Shown: positions 8,119 to 17,822, numbered from the stretch's first letter. The stretch: 64,000 bases of DNA from Paraburkholderia lacunae (GCF_003353175.1 NZ_QHKS01000009.1:186001-250000); one strand, 5' to 3'. Made by a program: numbers and translations. The notes: generated by a model from the sequence alone, not told the origin.

Positions 8119-10461
8119 CTATTCAGAAAACCCGAAGTTCATATCTCCCTTCACCTCCTTGAGGGGAGCGTCGGACCAGTTGGGGAACGTGAAATTGCCA
8201 CCCGCCGGGTCGGCGGTATTCAGGTTGCCCTTGACCTCGATTTGCCCGCTTGGACTCGCGATCTCGATCTTCCCGTTGGCGATCTTCACGTATGCACCAG
8301 CGCCGTCACCCAGCGTGATGCCCTTCGAACCGGTAATGATCACTTCGCCCGTGGACGAGCTGACTGCAACGTTCTTGAGCGCCATCAGTTCCATCGCATC
8401 GCCCTGCGCCTGGACCTGCACCTTGCCCTTTGCCGCGAATATCCGAATGCCAAGCTGCGCGGCAAAGAGCGAAATCGCTTCGCCCGCAGCGGCAGTGATG
8501 CGTTTGAAAACACCAATATCCAGGCCGTCTCCTGCCGTCACGAACATCTGTTTGCGCGCGGCCAGTTGCATGTGCTGGCCACTCGCAATGCCTACGCCTT
8601 CAGGCGCACTGGCGACGATCACCGGCTTCTGGAGTTTCGAGAGCTTCTGCTCGATGAGTGTGCGTTGTTGGTCTACTTCGGCCAGCCAGGCCTTTGCTGC
8701 ATTGGCCGAATTGTTGAGCGAGCGCAGGATCTCTTCGGCCTGTTCGAAGGTGCTTTCCGCGTCCTGCATCGCAAGTTGCTGACCGGAAGCGCCGGGCTGC
8801 GCCTCGGCGCTGAGCAGGATGCCCTTGGCCGCCCGCGCAGACAGATGTCCATCGGTGCGTAGCTCCGCACCTTGTCCTCGTTCCTTGCGCTCGCCATCGA
8901 CCATGTGCCCAAGGTTCAACTCGCTGGTCTGATAGGGCGTCGTCAGGCGACTATGCTCGATACCTTTCTTGTCCTCGATCCGCCACTCCGTGCCGCCCGC
9001 GGTACGGATGATGTTCCGGGTGTGATTGAGGTTGTTGACCAGGTCCGGATGCAGGCTATCGTGCATCGCGCCAATAATGACAGGCCGGTTGGGATCGCCC
9101 AGGGTATGGATGATCGCGACTTCCGTGCCATCGATGAACGGGAAATGATGGCCGTAGTTGTCGCCGCTGTACGGCTTCGCGAGCCGCACCGCCCGGCTTG
9201 TACCGCCGGGGCTCCATTCGTCCAGGTCGAACGGCAGCTTGATCACGTACCAGCCTTCGCCTGTCAGGTAGGCGTATTTGTAGTCCCCAGGCGACGTGAC
9301 GCGCGCCGGCAGGATGCCGTCGATCACTGGCCGTTTGGCCGGGTCGACCGACGTACGCCAGACACGATCGGACGGAATCGCCGTGAAGGTGTTCCAGTAA
9401 GCCTCGCTGCGGCCGCCGCCGGATTCCACCGACGTCAGGAACAGTCCGTGCGGCGCGTCCGCAGGGTTCCGGTCGAGACGCAGCACCTCGCCCGCCTCGA
9501 TCGCGAAGGCATTGCCCTTGCCCACATAGGTAATCTGCTTCGACAGATGGGCCTCATGACGCAACCGCGCAATGCGCTGCCCTTCCTCGGGCGTCTCGTA
9601 GTGCTCGCCCCAGCGATAATCGACAGCGTTCGTCGTCTTATCGTCGCGCGCCGCGTTTTCTTCGACGAGCAGCGACACGCCGGCCTGACGATGGTTATAG
9701 TCGTTCAGGCGGACTGCCCCGGGCACTCGCCGAGTGTGGCGCTCAAGCGACTTGATAGCTTCGGCGCCGACGCTCTCCAGCCCCGCGTCACGTCGGAACG
9801 GCACCGTGCGCTGGTTACGCGCATACGCATCCAGATCGTCGCCAAAGACGATGATCTCGCGGTCCTTCTTCTGCTCGTAGCGAAACCAGATGCCTTCCTC
9901 CGCAGCAACGCGCTGGACGAACGCGAACGTGGTCTCGTGATACTGGGTGATGTATTCGTGACGCTTGTACTTCGCCCGCAGGTTGAACATGAAATCAACG
10001 CCTTCGCGAAACCCGTAGTGCTTCAGCGTGTCCGTGATGATTTCCCGCACTGACTGTTTCTGGAACAACCGGCTCGTGACCGCGCGTGCGAGATCAGCGG
10101 TGCGCGGCTCGATCATGAGCTTGTAGCGAGTCTCGTCTGCGGACGTTCCGAACTCGTCGAACTGCGTGACAATGCCGTGTATCGTGCGTGCTGGCGGTTT
10201 GTCGCTGAACTTCTCCGCGTTCTCGCCGAACATCTTGCGCAGATAGTCCATGTTCGGGTCGATGGGGTCGATGATGAACTTCGCGGGCCGCCCGAGCACC
10301 TTGTCCATCGGAATACCCGCGACGGGGCTCGTGAATTCGATCTCGTACCGGTACAGCTCGCTGAGTCTGTCAAACCCGCGAAACTTCACCACCGAGAACG
10401 GCGCCGGATGCGGCGCGAGCTTCACCTCATAAGCCTGGGACGGTAGAACCATCGAACCCAT
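8119..10461 (-). CDS. vgrG: type VI secretion spike protein VgrG (TssI)
   Basis: A 780-residue VgrG. The N-terminal part (about 1-400) is the gp27-like region of the family, and the gp5/OB-like segment holds DGTEVAIIHTLGDPNRPVI (about 430-450). The C-terminal half has a DUF2345-type repeat-rich beta-prism ending near the stop. The ATG at 10461 has GGAG 7 bases upstream; the longer frame begins with TTG. VgrG trimers form the puncturing spike below PAAR and above the Hcp tube. The effector gene starts 8 bases after its stop, so the C-terminal extension is a likely loading platform for that effector (inference). Confidence 0.95.
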   Translation of the reverse strand: MGSMVLPSQAYEVKLAPHPAPFSVVKFRGFDRLSELYRYEIEFTSPVAGIPMDKVLGRPAKFIIDPIDPNMDYLRKMFGENAEKFSDKPPARTIHGIVTQFDEFGTSADETRYKLMIEPRTADLARAVTSRLFQKQSVREIITDTLKHYGFREGVDFMFNLRAKYKRHEYITQYHETTFAFVQRVAAEEGIWFRYEQKKDREIIVFGDDLDAYARNQRTVPFRRDAGLESVGAEAIKSLERHTRRVPGAVRLNDYNHRQAGVSLLVEENAARDDKTTNAVDYRWGEHYETPEEGQRIARLRHEAHLSKQITYVGKGNAFAIEAGEVLRLDRNPADAPHGLFLTSVESGGGRSEAYWNTFTAIPSDRVWRTSVDPAKRPVIDGILPARVTSPGDYKYAYLTGEGWYVIKLPFDLDEWSPGGTSRAVRLAKPYSGDNYGHHFPFIDGTEVAIIHTLGDPNRPVIIGAMHDSLHPDLVNNLNHTRNIIRTAGGTEWRIEDKKGIEHSRLTTPYQTSELNLGHMVDGERKERGQGAELRTDGHLSARAAKGILLSAEAQPGASGQQLAMQDAESTFEQAEEILRSLNNSANAAKAWLAEVDQQRTLIEQKLSKLQKPVIVASAPEGVGIASGQHMQLAARKQMFVTAGDGLDIGVFKRITAAAGEAISLFAAQLGIRIFAAKGKVQVQAQGDAMELMALKNVAVSSSTGEVIITGSKGITLGDGAGAYVKIANGKIEIASPSGQIEVKGNLNTADPAGGNFTFPNWSDAPLKEVKGDMNFGFSE

Positions 10462-10570
10462 CAATCACTCCGTTGAACGTTGACGTCGCAGATGACGAAG
10501 CCAGGGCGCGGCGTCGACCTTCTCCGCACACGCCCCGGCGCGCTACATGAGCTACCCGGAATTCACTTCA

Positions 10571-12106
10571 TCAGCTCTTGGCCTTCGGCATCTGCGACAC
10601 CAGCGACAGGCCGATGTCCATGCCCTCGACCTGGAAGTGCGGGATGATGAACAGCTTGATGCGGAAGAACCCCGGGTTGTCCTCGATGTCCTCGACCGTC
10701 ACCTTCGCCTCGCGCAGCGGGTGCGACGCCTGCAGCTCGTCGCCCGGGTCTTTCATCTCTGTCACGAGACCCTTGATCCAGCTGTTCAGCTCCAGTTCGA
10801 GCAGACGCCGGTCCTTGGTCGTGCCGATGTTCTCGCGCTGGATCAGCTTCAGGTAGTGCGCAATGCGAGAGAGCAGGAAAATGTACGGCAGACGCCCATT
10901 GATCCGGCTGTTCGCCGTTGCTTCCCTGGTCTCATAGATTGCAGGCTTCTGCGCCGAGTTCGCCGAAAAGAAGCAGGCGAAGTCGTGGTTCTTGTAGAAC
11001 GACAGCGGGATGAAGCCGAGGTTGGCGAACTCGAATTCGCGCGTCTCGGGGATCAGCACTTCTGTCGGAATCTTGGGCTGCGCACCGGTGCCAAGGTCGT
11101 ACAGGTGAACCGGAAGGTCTTCAACCTTGCCACCTGCTTGCGGGCCGCGGATCTGCACGCACCAGCCGTTGCTGGTGAAGCTGCGCACCATGTTGGCCCC
11201 AAACGCAAACGACGCGTTGACCCACAGGTAGCGGTCGTGGTCCGGACCCTTGACGGCCTCTTCGTAGCTGAATGCGCGGACCGGCGTCGTATCCTTGCCG
11301 TACGGCAGGCGGCCCAGCACGCGAGGCATCGTCAGACCAACATAGCGGGCGTCGTCGGTCTCGCGAAAACTCTTCCACTTGATGTACTCCGCGCGATCGA
11401 AGTAGTTGCCGATGTCCTGGATCGCGGCGACCTCTTCCATCGATTGCTTGCCGAAGAAAGCCGGGCCGACCGAGCCGATGAACGGCATATGCGCGGCAGC
11501 AGCCACCTTCGAGATGTTGCGCAGCAGACCCACATCCTGCGGCGAGTTGGCGAACTCGTAGTCGCTGATCATCGCGCTGATCGGTTGGCCGCCCGGCGTG
11601 TCGTATTCCTCGATGTAGGTGAGGCGATACAGTCCGCTCTGGATGATCTCGGGCGTGTCCTCGAAGTCGCGCATAAGCGCCTCCTTCGATACGTCGAGCA
11701 CTTCGATGCGCGCGTTCTTGCGGAAGTCCGTACGGCTCACGAGCATCTTGAGACCCCGCCAGCGTCCCTCCAGCGCCTGGAATTCCGACGTGTGCATCAC
11801 CGCGTCGAGCTGCCGGCTGATCTGCCGGTCGATCTGACCGATATGGAAATCGAGCAGCGACTTGTCCAGCCGGTCGACCGGCTTGCTGGCCTTGGCGACG
11901 AGGTCGAGGAACGCGCTCATGCCCCGCGCAATCCGTTCGTCGGCTGATGACTCGGAAAGCAGGTCGTTGTCGCGGAACGCTTCGAGCGGACGTGCTTCGC
12001 TAACGGGATTGAGGTTGATCTTGCTGCACAGCGACGCGTAGACGCTATCGCTTTCCAGCACGGTGGTCTGCACCGTGCTGCCCTGACGGCTTTCACTGGG
12101 GTTCAT
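10571..12106 (-). CDS. tssC: T6SS sheath large subunit TssC (VipB)
   Basis: A 511-residue protein of the TssC/VipB/EvpB family, the larger component of the contractile sheath that assembles with TssB around the Hcp tube and is recycled by ClpV. Typical features include FLDLVAKASKP, EGRWRGLKMLV, the FIGSVGPAFFGKQS region and the C-terminal EDNPGFFRIKLFIIPHFQVEG. ATG 12106 has AGGA 7-10 bases upstream; the 73 extra codons in front are not conserved-looking and are discarded. It lies 73 bases after tssB. Confidence 0.96.
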   Translation of the reverse strand: MNPSESRQGSTVQTTVLESDSVYASLCSKINLNPVSEARPLEAFRDNDLLSESSADERIARGMSAFLDLVAKASKPVDRLDKSLLDFHIGQIDRQISRQLDAVMHTSEFQALEGRWRGLKMLVSRTDFRKNARIEVLDVSKEALMRDFEDTPEIIQSGLYRLTYIEEYDTPGGQPISAMISDYEFANSPQDVGLLRNISKVAAAAHMPFIGSVGPAFFGKQSMEEVAAIQDIGNYFDRAEYIKWKSFRETDDARYVGLTMPRVLGRLPYGKDTTPVRAFSYEEAVKGPDHDRYLWVNASFAFGANMVRSFTSNGWCVQIRGPQAGGKVEDLPVHLYDLGTGAQPKIPTEVLIPETREFEFANLGFIPLSFYKNHDFACFFSANSAQKPAIYETREATANSRINGRLPYIFLLSRIAHYLKLIQRENIGTTKDRRLLELELNSWIKGLVTEMKDPGDELQASHPLREAKVTVEDIEDNPGFFRIKLFIIPHFQVEGMDIGLSLVSQMPKAKS

Positions 12107-12179
12107 TTGCTGTCCTGTCTGCGGTACTAACGCTACCTGGTTTCGGGATGCGGCAAAGGCTCTCTTCGCCTTCACGCGC

Positions 12180-12692
12180 TCAGGCATGGCCTTCAGGCTG
12201 GGTGGCCGCCGTCGCGATCTGTGCGAGTTCACCTCGCAGCTGATCGGAAAGGCCCCTGTCCTTGAGAATCTTCTCGAACTCGCGGCGAAAGGTGCCGTTG
12301 TCGAGCAGGTTCGACTTGAGGTCACGCAGCAGGTTGCGCACCGCGAGCAGCGCCTGCAGTTCGGGGATCTGGCGTGCCACCTGTTCCGGTTCGAAGTCCT
12401 TCATCGAACTGAACGAAAGGTTCACAGGCAGATGCGAACCATCGCCGGCGAGCGTGTTCTGCGCCGTAAGCTTCAGCTCCGGTTGATAGTCGGCGAGGAC
12501 GGCATCGAAGTTGTTCTTGTCGATATTGACCTTCTTGCGCTCGGCCAGCGGCGCCTGCTCCTTGCCCGCACTGAAGTCGCCCGCGACAAGGAGCTTGAGC
12601 GGCAATTCGACCTTCTTCTGGGCACCGCCCGTATGCAGATCCAATGTGATTGAGACGCGACTTTTCGGAATCTCGCGCTGGAAGCTGTCCAT
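12180..12692 (-). CDS. tssB: T6SS sheath small subunit TssB (VipA)
   Basis: A 170-residue protein of the TssB/VipA family, which pairs with TssC to form the sheath. It begins MDSFQREIPKSRVSITLDL and carries the conserved ELPLKLLVAGDF segment and the FEPEQVARQIPELQ helix region. The start at 12692 is supported by AGGA 7 bases upstream and normal family length; the frame extends 58 codons upstream without a plausible start. It is the first gene of the minus-strand T6SS operon, facing tssK across the divergent control region. Confidence 0.96.
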   Translation of the reverse strand: MDSFQREIPKSRVSITLDLHTGGAQKKVELPLKLLVAGDFSAGKEQAPLAERKKVNIDKNNFDAVLADYQPELKLTAQNTLAGDGSHLPVNLSFSSMKDFEPEQVARQIPELQALLAVRNLLRDLKSNLLDNGTFRREFEKILKDRGLSDQLRGELAQIATAATQPEGHA

Positions 12693-13262
12693 TCGTTTTC
12701 CTAATAAAGTGAAATCACCCGGGGCATCGCCGAAGGCGGTCCCATACGATGCGGCGTCCTCTTTCTCGCTGTCAGGCAAACGGATGCGGCCCAATCTTCC
12801 GACGACGTTGCCAGATACTCCACAGCGCGGCCCTCCTTTGTGCGATCTTTGATCGCCGCCCCGCATTAAACACGGTAGTCCTACATTAAGTCAAAGGGTC
12901 TGCAACCTATGAATGTCAGAGAAGGTGAACAATTGTTAACTTTGAAAATCTCTGAACCTCTTCTCATGGACGTTGCATGGAAGATCATGCTTCGCTTTTC
13001 GCAAAGACGGGCCTGAATGCCGCACCAGCATTAGACTTGCCAATGAGAATAATCCTATTTTTACGACTCAATTTTTGAGATTGCGCATTGGATGTCGATG
13101 ATTTGTGACAGCTTTTTCATGACGCTTCTCTCATCGATGAGACAACTCGCCGCACACACGATACTTTGTATACCGAATTAATTAGACAACAGTATACGAA
13201 GACCGCAACACCCGTATAGAATCCGCGATCGACAACCATAAGCAACGGCACACGACACACCT
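12693..13262. other. divergent T6SS control region without genes
   Basis: 570 bases between the divergent starts of tssB and tssK. No convincing coding frame is present. From about 12890 the sequence is clearly more AT-rich than its surroundings (runs such as TTGTTAACTTTGAAAAT and TTTTTACGACTCAATTTTTG). Promoters for both operons must lie here. The only structured element I find is the inverted repeat at 13164-13201. Confidence 0.6.
13164..13201. promoter_or_regulatory. inverted repeat, candidate operator upstream of tssK
   Basis: CTTTGTATAC (13164-13173) and GTATACGAAG (13192-13201) are inverted copies matching at 9 of 10 positions, separated by 18 bases of AT-rich sequence. The right arm ends 61 bases before the tssK ATG. 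The arrangement suits a dimeric regulator binding on one DNA face. No regulator is identified. Confidence 0.35.
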
Positions 13263-14612
13263 ATGCGGATCGACAAACCACTCTGGCACGAGGGCGAGAA
13301 TCTCAGGCAACATCACCTGCAGCAGCAGGAGCGGTGGATCGGTTTCGCGTACCGTCAGTTCGCCTCGGCCGCGATCGCGGAAGGATGGGGCTCACTCGGC
13401 GTCAGGCTCGACGAAGAAGCGCTGCTCACAGGTCGTCTGAAGGTTTCGCATCTTCAGCTGCGCTTTCCCGATGGCACGCCGATCGATACCACGGTGGCCG
13501 ATTCACTACCTCCCGCGCGTGATCTCGCGCAGAGCGTGCCCGGTGATGTTCAGAGTGTCGTGGTGCTGGCCGCGTTGCCGCTCCTGAATGCGACGGGCAG
13601 CAATTGCCGCTTCGATGAAACGTCGCTCGCGCGCCCGCGCCGCTCCTATCGCGAATTTGTGAAGGTCACGGATCTGAACGGCACCTCAGAAGTTGAGATC
13701 GCCGCTGAACGCCACGCGGTGCGGCTGCTGTTCGACTTCGAGCCCCATGCGGATGACACCGTCTGTGCGATTGCGCGGCTCACGCGCGGCGCAAGCGGCC
13801 AGTTCGAGGTGGACCCGCGCTATGTGCCGCCGTGTCTGACGCTAGCGGGCCACCCCCTGCACATCGAACGGGTGAAGCGTCTCGCCGACATCCTGCAGGC
13901 GAAAAGCGCGGCGCTGGGTGCGCGCAAGAGCGAGCGCATCGACGACGTCGCGGAATATGGCGTGGCGGACGTGTCGCTCTTCTGGCTGCTGCACTCCATT
14001 CACACGTACTGGCCGCAACTGCGATTCTTCGCCACGCATCCGAACCAGCCGCCGGAGCGCCTCTATTCGACGCTCGCGCAGTTGGTCAGCGTGCTGATGA
14101 CCTTCTCAACCGGCGCACAGCTCGCGGACATCCCTGCCTACGACCATGCACGCGCGGACGAGATTTTCAGGAAGCTTGAGACCCTGATCCGTGATCTGCT
14201 CGATGCGATCATTCCGTCGCGTGTCGTGGCGATCGGCCTCACACGCAAGAGTCCGACAACGTGGACGGGCCAGTTCCTCGACGAGCGGCTACGCTCTGGC
14301 GCCGACTATTACCTGTCTGTCAATGCCGCGCTCACACCTTTCGAACTGGTCGAGCAGTTGCCACGACTGTGCAAGATTGGCGCGCCCGACGACGTCGAAC
14401 ACATTGTCAATTCCGCGCTCGCCGGCATTCCGCTCAAGGCGGTGCAACGGGTACCCGCGACCATTCCGGTGCGCCTGGACAATCATTACTTTGCGCTCGA
14501 TGCGAACGATCCGGCACACGCGAGAATGCTCGCGGCGCGAGCCTGCCAGATCTACCTGCCGACGACGGTGCCGGAGGCCTCGCTCGAACTCTATGCGGTG
14601 CTGCGATCATGA
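13263..14612 (+). CDS. tssK: T6SS baseplate protein TssK
   Basis: A 449-residue TssK. The N-terminus has the family's opening PLWHEGENLRQHHLQQQERW, and the body shows DETSLARPRRSY, ERVKRLADIL and the C-terminal HYFALD-x-N-D region. TssK trimers connect the baseplate to the membrane complex. It is the first gene of the plus-strand operon; its TGA overlaps the ATG of tssL (ATGA), so the two are coupled. Confidence 0.95.
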   Translation: MRIDKPLWHEGENLRQHHLQQQERWIGFAYRQFASAAIAEGWGSLGVRLDEEALLTGRLKVSHLQLRFPDGTPIDTTVADSLPPARDLAQSVPGDVQSVVVLAALPLLNATGSNCRFDETSLARPRRSYREFVKVTDLNGTSEVEIAAERHAVRLLFDFEPHADDTVCAIARLTRGASGQFEVDPRYVPPCLTLAGHPLHIERVKRLADILQAKSAALGARKSERIDDVAEYGVADVSLFWLLHSIHTYWPQLRFFATHPNQPPERLYSTLAQLVSVLMTFSTGAQLADIPAYDHARADEIFRKLETLIRDLLDAIIPSRVVAIGLTRKSPTTWTGQFLDERLRSGADYYLSVNAALTPFELVEQLPRLCKIGAPDDVEHIVNSALAGIPLKAVQRVPATIPVRLDNHYFALDANDPAHARMLAARACQIYLPTTVPEASLELYAVLRS

Positions 14613-15328
14613 CATCTTTCGTGGACCACCAGCCGGCCGGCAATCGCCTCCTCGGCGCCGGCATTCGCGACCTGCTGCGCGACACCGCGCTCCTCGTGAC
14701 GACCCTCTCACAGGGTGGCAAGACGGAATCCGTGACGGTGTTGCGCCAGTGTTGCCAGCAGTTGATGTCCGGATTTTCTGCTGCGCTCGAACAGCGCGGC
14801 GTGGCCGCGGACGTGAAGGAAGATGCGCTCTATGCGCAGTGCGGGCTGCTCGACGAGGCAGTGTTGCGGGCACTGCCGATGGACGACAGGCCCCAGTGGG
14901 ACACGCAGCCCTTGCAGGTCGAGCGCTTCGGCAAACACGACGCCGGTGAGCGTGTGTTTGAACGTCTCACGGAGCGCATGCGCGAGTCTGTGCCCAACGC
15001 GGATCTGCTCGAAGGCTATGCCGCGATCCTCGGGCTGGGCTTCATGGGTCGCTATGTACGCGAAGGCGAGGCGCAGCGTGTGGCGCTGATGGCTTCCCTC
15101 GACGCCCAACTGGAAGAGCTGCGCCCCGCTGCGACGCGTACATTTATCGTCGATGGCAGCGGCAGACGTCCGGCGAACTGGTTCTACCGGCTCTCGCCGT
15201 GGGCGATCGCGGGACTCGGTTGTGTGGCCGCCGCGCTCGTCTACCTGGTCTGGCGCCAGGCGCTCGACCTGCAGCTCGCGCATCTGATGCCATCGCCGCT
15301 GCCATCTCAGTTGCCACACAAGCCGTGA
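14609..15328 (+). CDS. tssL: T6SS membrane-complex protein TssL (DotU/IcmH family)
   Basis: A 239-residue DotU-type protein starting with ATG at 14609 inside the tssK stop. The soluble cytoplasmic domain (about 10-175) has the family segments EDALYAQCGLLDEAVL and YAAILGLGFMGRY. A single C-terminal transmembrane helix (about 198-217) anchors it in the inner membrane. It has no OmpA-like extension of its own; the next gene supplies that domain. The stop overlaps the next start (TGATG). Confidence 0.93.
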   Translation: MTSFVDHQPAGNRLLGAGIRDLLRDTALLVTTLSQGGKTESVTVLRQCCQQLMSGFSAALEQRGVAADVKEDALYAQCGLLDEAVLRALPMDDRPQWDTQPLQVERFGKHDAGERVFERLTERMRESVPNADLLEGYAAILGLGFMGRYVREGEAQRVALMASLDAQLEELRPAATRTFIVDGSGRRPANWFYRLSPWAIAGLGCVAAALVYLVWRQALDLQLAHLMPSPLPSQLPHKP

Positions 15329-17109
15329 TGTTTGACCTGCGCCTCGGCTGCTACCCTTTCCGCACGATGACGGTCTTCGCGGCCACGCTCGCAATCGCGG
15401 TGCTCTTTCTTGTCCTGCCGGTCGGCCGTGGCCTCGCGTGGACTACGGCGGTCGCCGTCGCCATTTTCGCGATCCTCCTGGTCGCCCTGCGCAGCCACCA
15501 GCTCGCGCGTACCCGTGAGCAAAGCGCGCATGTGCTGACAGCGCTCGGAACGACCGCCGCCGACCTTCCGGTGAGCCTGCGCACGCGGATGCCGCTCGTG
15601 ATGGTAGTGGGCGACGCGCTGGCGCAACTTTTCAATCGCGACGCGAATCATGATGGCGAGGAGCAGTTCGCCCACGTTGGCGATGGTGCGATCTGGTTGC
15701 GGGTTGACCGGGCGCAGGATCTGCCACGGCTCGCGGTGGCCGTGAAACAGTGGCGTGACGGACGCGCGCCTGATGGCATCGTGCTGGCGATCACGCCCGC
15801 GTTGCATGCCAGCGAAGAGGCGTTGACGCAGATGTTGAGCGTCGTGCGTCAGGCCGTGGGCGATGCGTCACGCATGCTCGGCGCCCGGCTACCGGGCTAT
15901 GTCGCCGTTTATCAGCGGCTGACCGCCGCCCAGGCAACGCAGAGCGCCCCGAAATGGTACGGCGTGTCGTCGGCCACGCGGCTCACGGGAGCCCAACGGT
16001 TCGACGTGCCGATACGGGCTGCCGAAGCGGAAGTCCAGCAGGCACACGGAGATCCCGGTCTTGCCGCGCCCGCTGCCGCCCGCGCCGCAGGCCTCGCCTC
16101 GGTTGTTGGCTGGACGCAGCGTGTGGCGATTGGAGCCCTCAACGACCCGCGGCACCCGGCGGCGCCATGGGCGCTTTTCGGGGCAGGCTGGATCGATTGC
16201 GGCCCGGCCAGTGGTCCGGGGACACCGTGGGCGCGCGACGTCGAGATCCAAACCGCGATCGTTCCACCGGCGATGGCCGCTTCCCCTGCCCCATGGCCGT
16301 TGCCTCAGCCGTTGATCGAAGCGATGCCCCGCCGACTGTGGGTTTCGCCCCGTATGGCGGCACTTGCACACATCATCGCCCTGCTCGCCTGCGCGGGCGC
16401 GCTGGCAATGTGGGGGTCGGCCAGGAACAACCAGGTGCTGCTCGCGCACATCGGCGCCGATCTCGGCAGGTTTGCCACGATTCCGGCTGATCACGACAGC
16501 GCGCGACGCGATGCGTTGCAGGCACTCGTGGCCGACCGCGACCAGATTGAGCGCTTCTCGCGTACCGGCGTGCCGATGCGTCTGTCATTCGGGATGTATC
16601 GCGCTGAGGCACTGATGCCCGCGCTCAACGATGCGATCGCCTCGTATCAGGCACCACCTCCTCCGCCGACGGTCGTGACGCTCGACAGCATGTCCCTTTT
16701 CGATAGCGGCCGCGCCCAGCTCAAGCCGGGATCCACCCGCGCTATGGTTAGTGCGCTCGAGATGATCAAGGCACACCCCGACAAGCGGGTACTCGTGGCG
16801 GGCTACACGGACATCGTGGGCAATCCAGACAGCAATCTGAAGCTGTCGGTCGCACGCGCGGGGGCAGTACGGGATTGGCTCGTCGAGGCCTCGGGCATTG
16901 CCACCACGCAGTTTGCGATTCAGGGCTACGGCGACACGCGACCGATCGCGGACAACGATACAGCTGCCGGCCGCGCAAGGAACCGGCGCGTCGAAATCAC
17001 GCTCGTGCCGGACGCCCCGAAGGAAGTCCCCGTGCGCCCCGAAGGAAGCGCCCTTGGGGCGTGGGACACGCTCGATAACCAGGAAACACGCAACGCTTTA
17101 CGCCCCTGA
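15328..17109 (+). CDS. OmpA-domain T6SS inner-membrane protein (TagL/short-TssM-like)
   Basis: A 593-residue protein. Residues about 15-32 and 35-52 are membrane helices, about 348-366 is a third, and residues about 445-575 are an OmpA/MotB-like peptidoglycan-binding domain (LFDSGRAQLKPGS, GYTDIVGNPDSNLKLS, GYGDTRPIADN, ARNRRVEI). Such proteins anchor the T6SS membrane complex to the cell wall. The ATG overlaps the tssL stop, discounting the longer frame from 15199. The last 30 or so codons lie in a dispersed repeat also found at the 3' end of clpV. It is not a full-length TssM, which is over 1000 residues. Confidence 0.85.
   Translation: MFDLRLGCYPFRTMTVFAATLAIAVLFLVLPVGRGLAWTTAVAVAIFAILLVALRSHQLARTREQSAHVLTALGTTAADLPVSLRTRMPLVMVVGDALAQLFNRDANHDGEEQFAHVGDGAIWLRVDRAQDLPRLAVAVKQWRDGRAPDGIVLAITPALHASEEALTQMLSVVRQAVGDASRMLGARLPGYVAVYQRLTAAQATQSAPKWYGVSSATRLTGAQRFDVPIRAAEAEVQQAHGDPGLAAPAAARAAGLASVVGWTQRVAIGALNDPRHPAAPWALFGAGWIDCGPASGPGTPWARDVEIQTAIVPPAMAASPAPWPLPQPLIEAMPRRLWVSPRMAALAHIIALLACAGALAMWGSARNNQVLLAHIGADLGRFATIPADHDSARRDALQALVADRDQIERFSRTGVPMRLSFGMYRAEALMPALNDAIASYQAPPPPPTVVTLDSMSLFDSGRAQLKPGSTRAMVSALEMIKAHPDKRVLVAGYTDIVGNPDSNLKLSVARAGAVRDWLVEASGIATTQFAIQGYGDTRPIADNDTAAGRARNRRVEITLVPDAPKEVPVRPEGSALGAWDTLDNQETRNALRP
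17012..17064 (+). repeat. dispersed GC-rich repeat inside OmpA-protein 3' end
   Basis: Contains GCCCCGAAGGAAGTCCCC followed by a second partial unit GCCCCGAAGGAAG and an inverted GGGGC arm. The same unit, in opposite orientation relative to its gene, is at 20471-20530 in clpV. Here it encodes the DAPKEVP...PEGSALG tail. Confidence 0.7.
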
Positions 17110-17187
17110 AGCACGATGCTTCAGGATCTCAAGGCTCGGGGGCACGCTCCGGGCGATTGTCGCAGTACCTGTGAAGGAGTGAAGAAG

Positions 17188-17673
17188 ATGGCAATTCCCG
17201 CATACATGTGGATCAAGGACGACGGTGGCGCCGACGTCAAAGGTTCGGTCACGGTGCAGGGTCGCGAGGGCAGCGTCGAACTCGTCGCGTTCGACCATAG
17301 CGTGAACATCCCGACCGATGCGAACTCGGGCAAGCTGACCGGAACGCGCATGCACAAGCCGATTACGCTAACAAAGGAAACCGATGCGTCCACGCCGTAC
17401 CTCTACAAGGCGGTGACGAGCGGCCAGACGCTCAAGTCCGTCGAGATAAGGTGGTACAAGATCGACGATGCGGGCAAGGAGAAGGAGTACTTCAACACGA
17501 AGCTGGACAACGTCAAGATCGTCGGCGTGACGCCGAAGATGCTCGATATCAAGAACCCGGCATACGAGAAGCACAACCACCTCGAAGACATCGAACTGCG
17601 CTACGAGAAAATCACCTGGTCGTACAAGGACGGCAACATCATCCACGCCGACAGCTGGAACGAGCGCTCGTAA
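17188..17673 (+). CDS. hcp: T6SS tube protein Hcp (TssD)
   Basis: A 161-residue Hcp. It begins MAIPAYMWIKDDGGADVKGS and contains the typical VELVAFDHSVNIPTD, KPITLTKETDASTPYLYKAV and ITWSYKDGNI segments. Hexameric Hcp rings stack into the inner tube and are secreted. The start has AAGGAG (17174-17179) upstream. Two tandem hairpins follow the gene, probably limiting read-through so that hcp message exceeds that of clpV. Confidence 0.97.
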   Translation: MAIPAYMWIKDDGGADVKGSVTVQGREGSVELVAFDHSVNIPTDANSGKLTGTRMHKPITLTKETDASTPYLYKAVTSGQTLKSVEIRWYKIDDAGKEKEYFNTKLDNVKIVGVTPKMLDIKNPAYEKHNHLEDIELRYEKITWSYKDGNIIHADSWNERS

Positions 17674-17689
17674 AACCGCGTGCCCGGAA

Positions 17690-17741
17690 GCCGGCACTGG
17701 CCCATCGGATCCCGGCGTCCGATGTGTGCCGGCCTTCTTTT
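17690..17741 (+). terminator. terminator/attenuator hairpin after hcp
   Basis: GCCGGCAC (17690-17697) pairs with GTGCCGGC (17726-17733), with a further inner stem CATCGGA/TCCGATG, followed by CTTCTTTT. It sits 17 bases after the hcp stop and inside the operon, so partial termination is likely. Confidence 0.7.
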
Positions 17742-17776
17742 CGCCAGTCGACTCTCTGCTGGCTGGCGCTTTTTGT
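17742..17776 (+). terminator. second hairpin with T-run between hcp and clpV
   Basis: CGCCAG (17742-17747) pairs with CTGGCG (17763-17768), followed by CTTTTTG. The stem is weaker than the preceding hairpin, but its position directly behind it suggests a tandem terminator. Confidence 0.5.
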
Positions 17777-17822
17777 TAGTGGCAGACCATAGCGCTGCCG
17801 CGCCGCATGACCGGGTAGCCAC

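Noticed and set aside
16739..17109. Idea that the OmpA-domain gene is a full TssM
   Set aside because: It is only 593 residues, lacks the long periplasmic TssM domain and the NTPase-like region; an OmpA/TagL-type role fits better.
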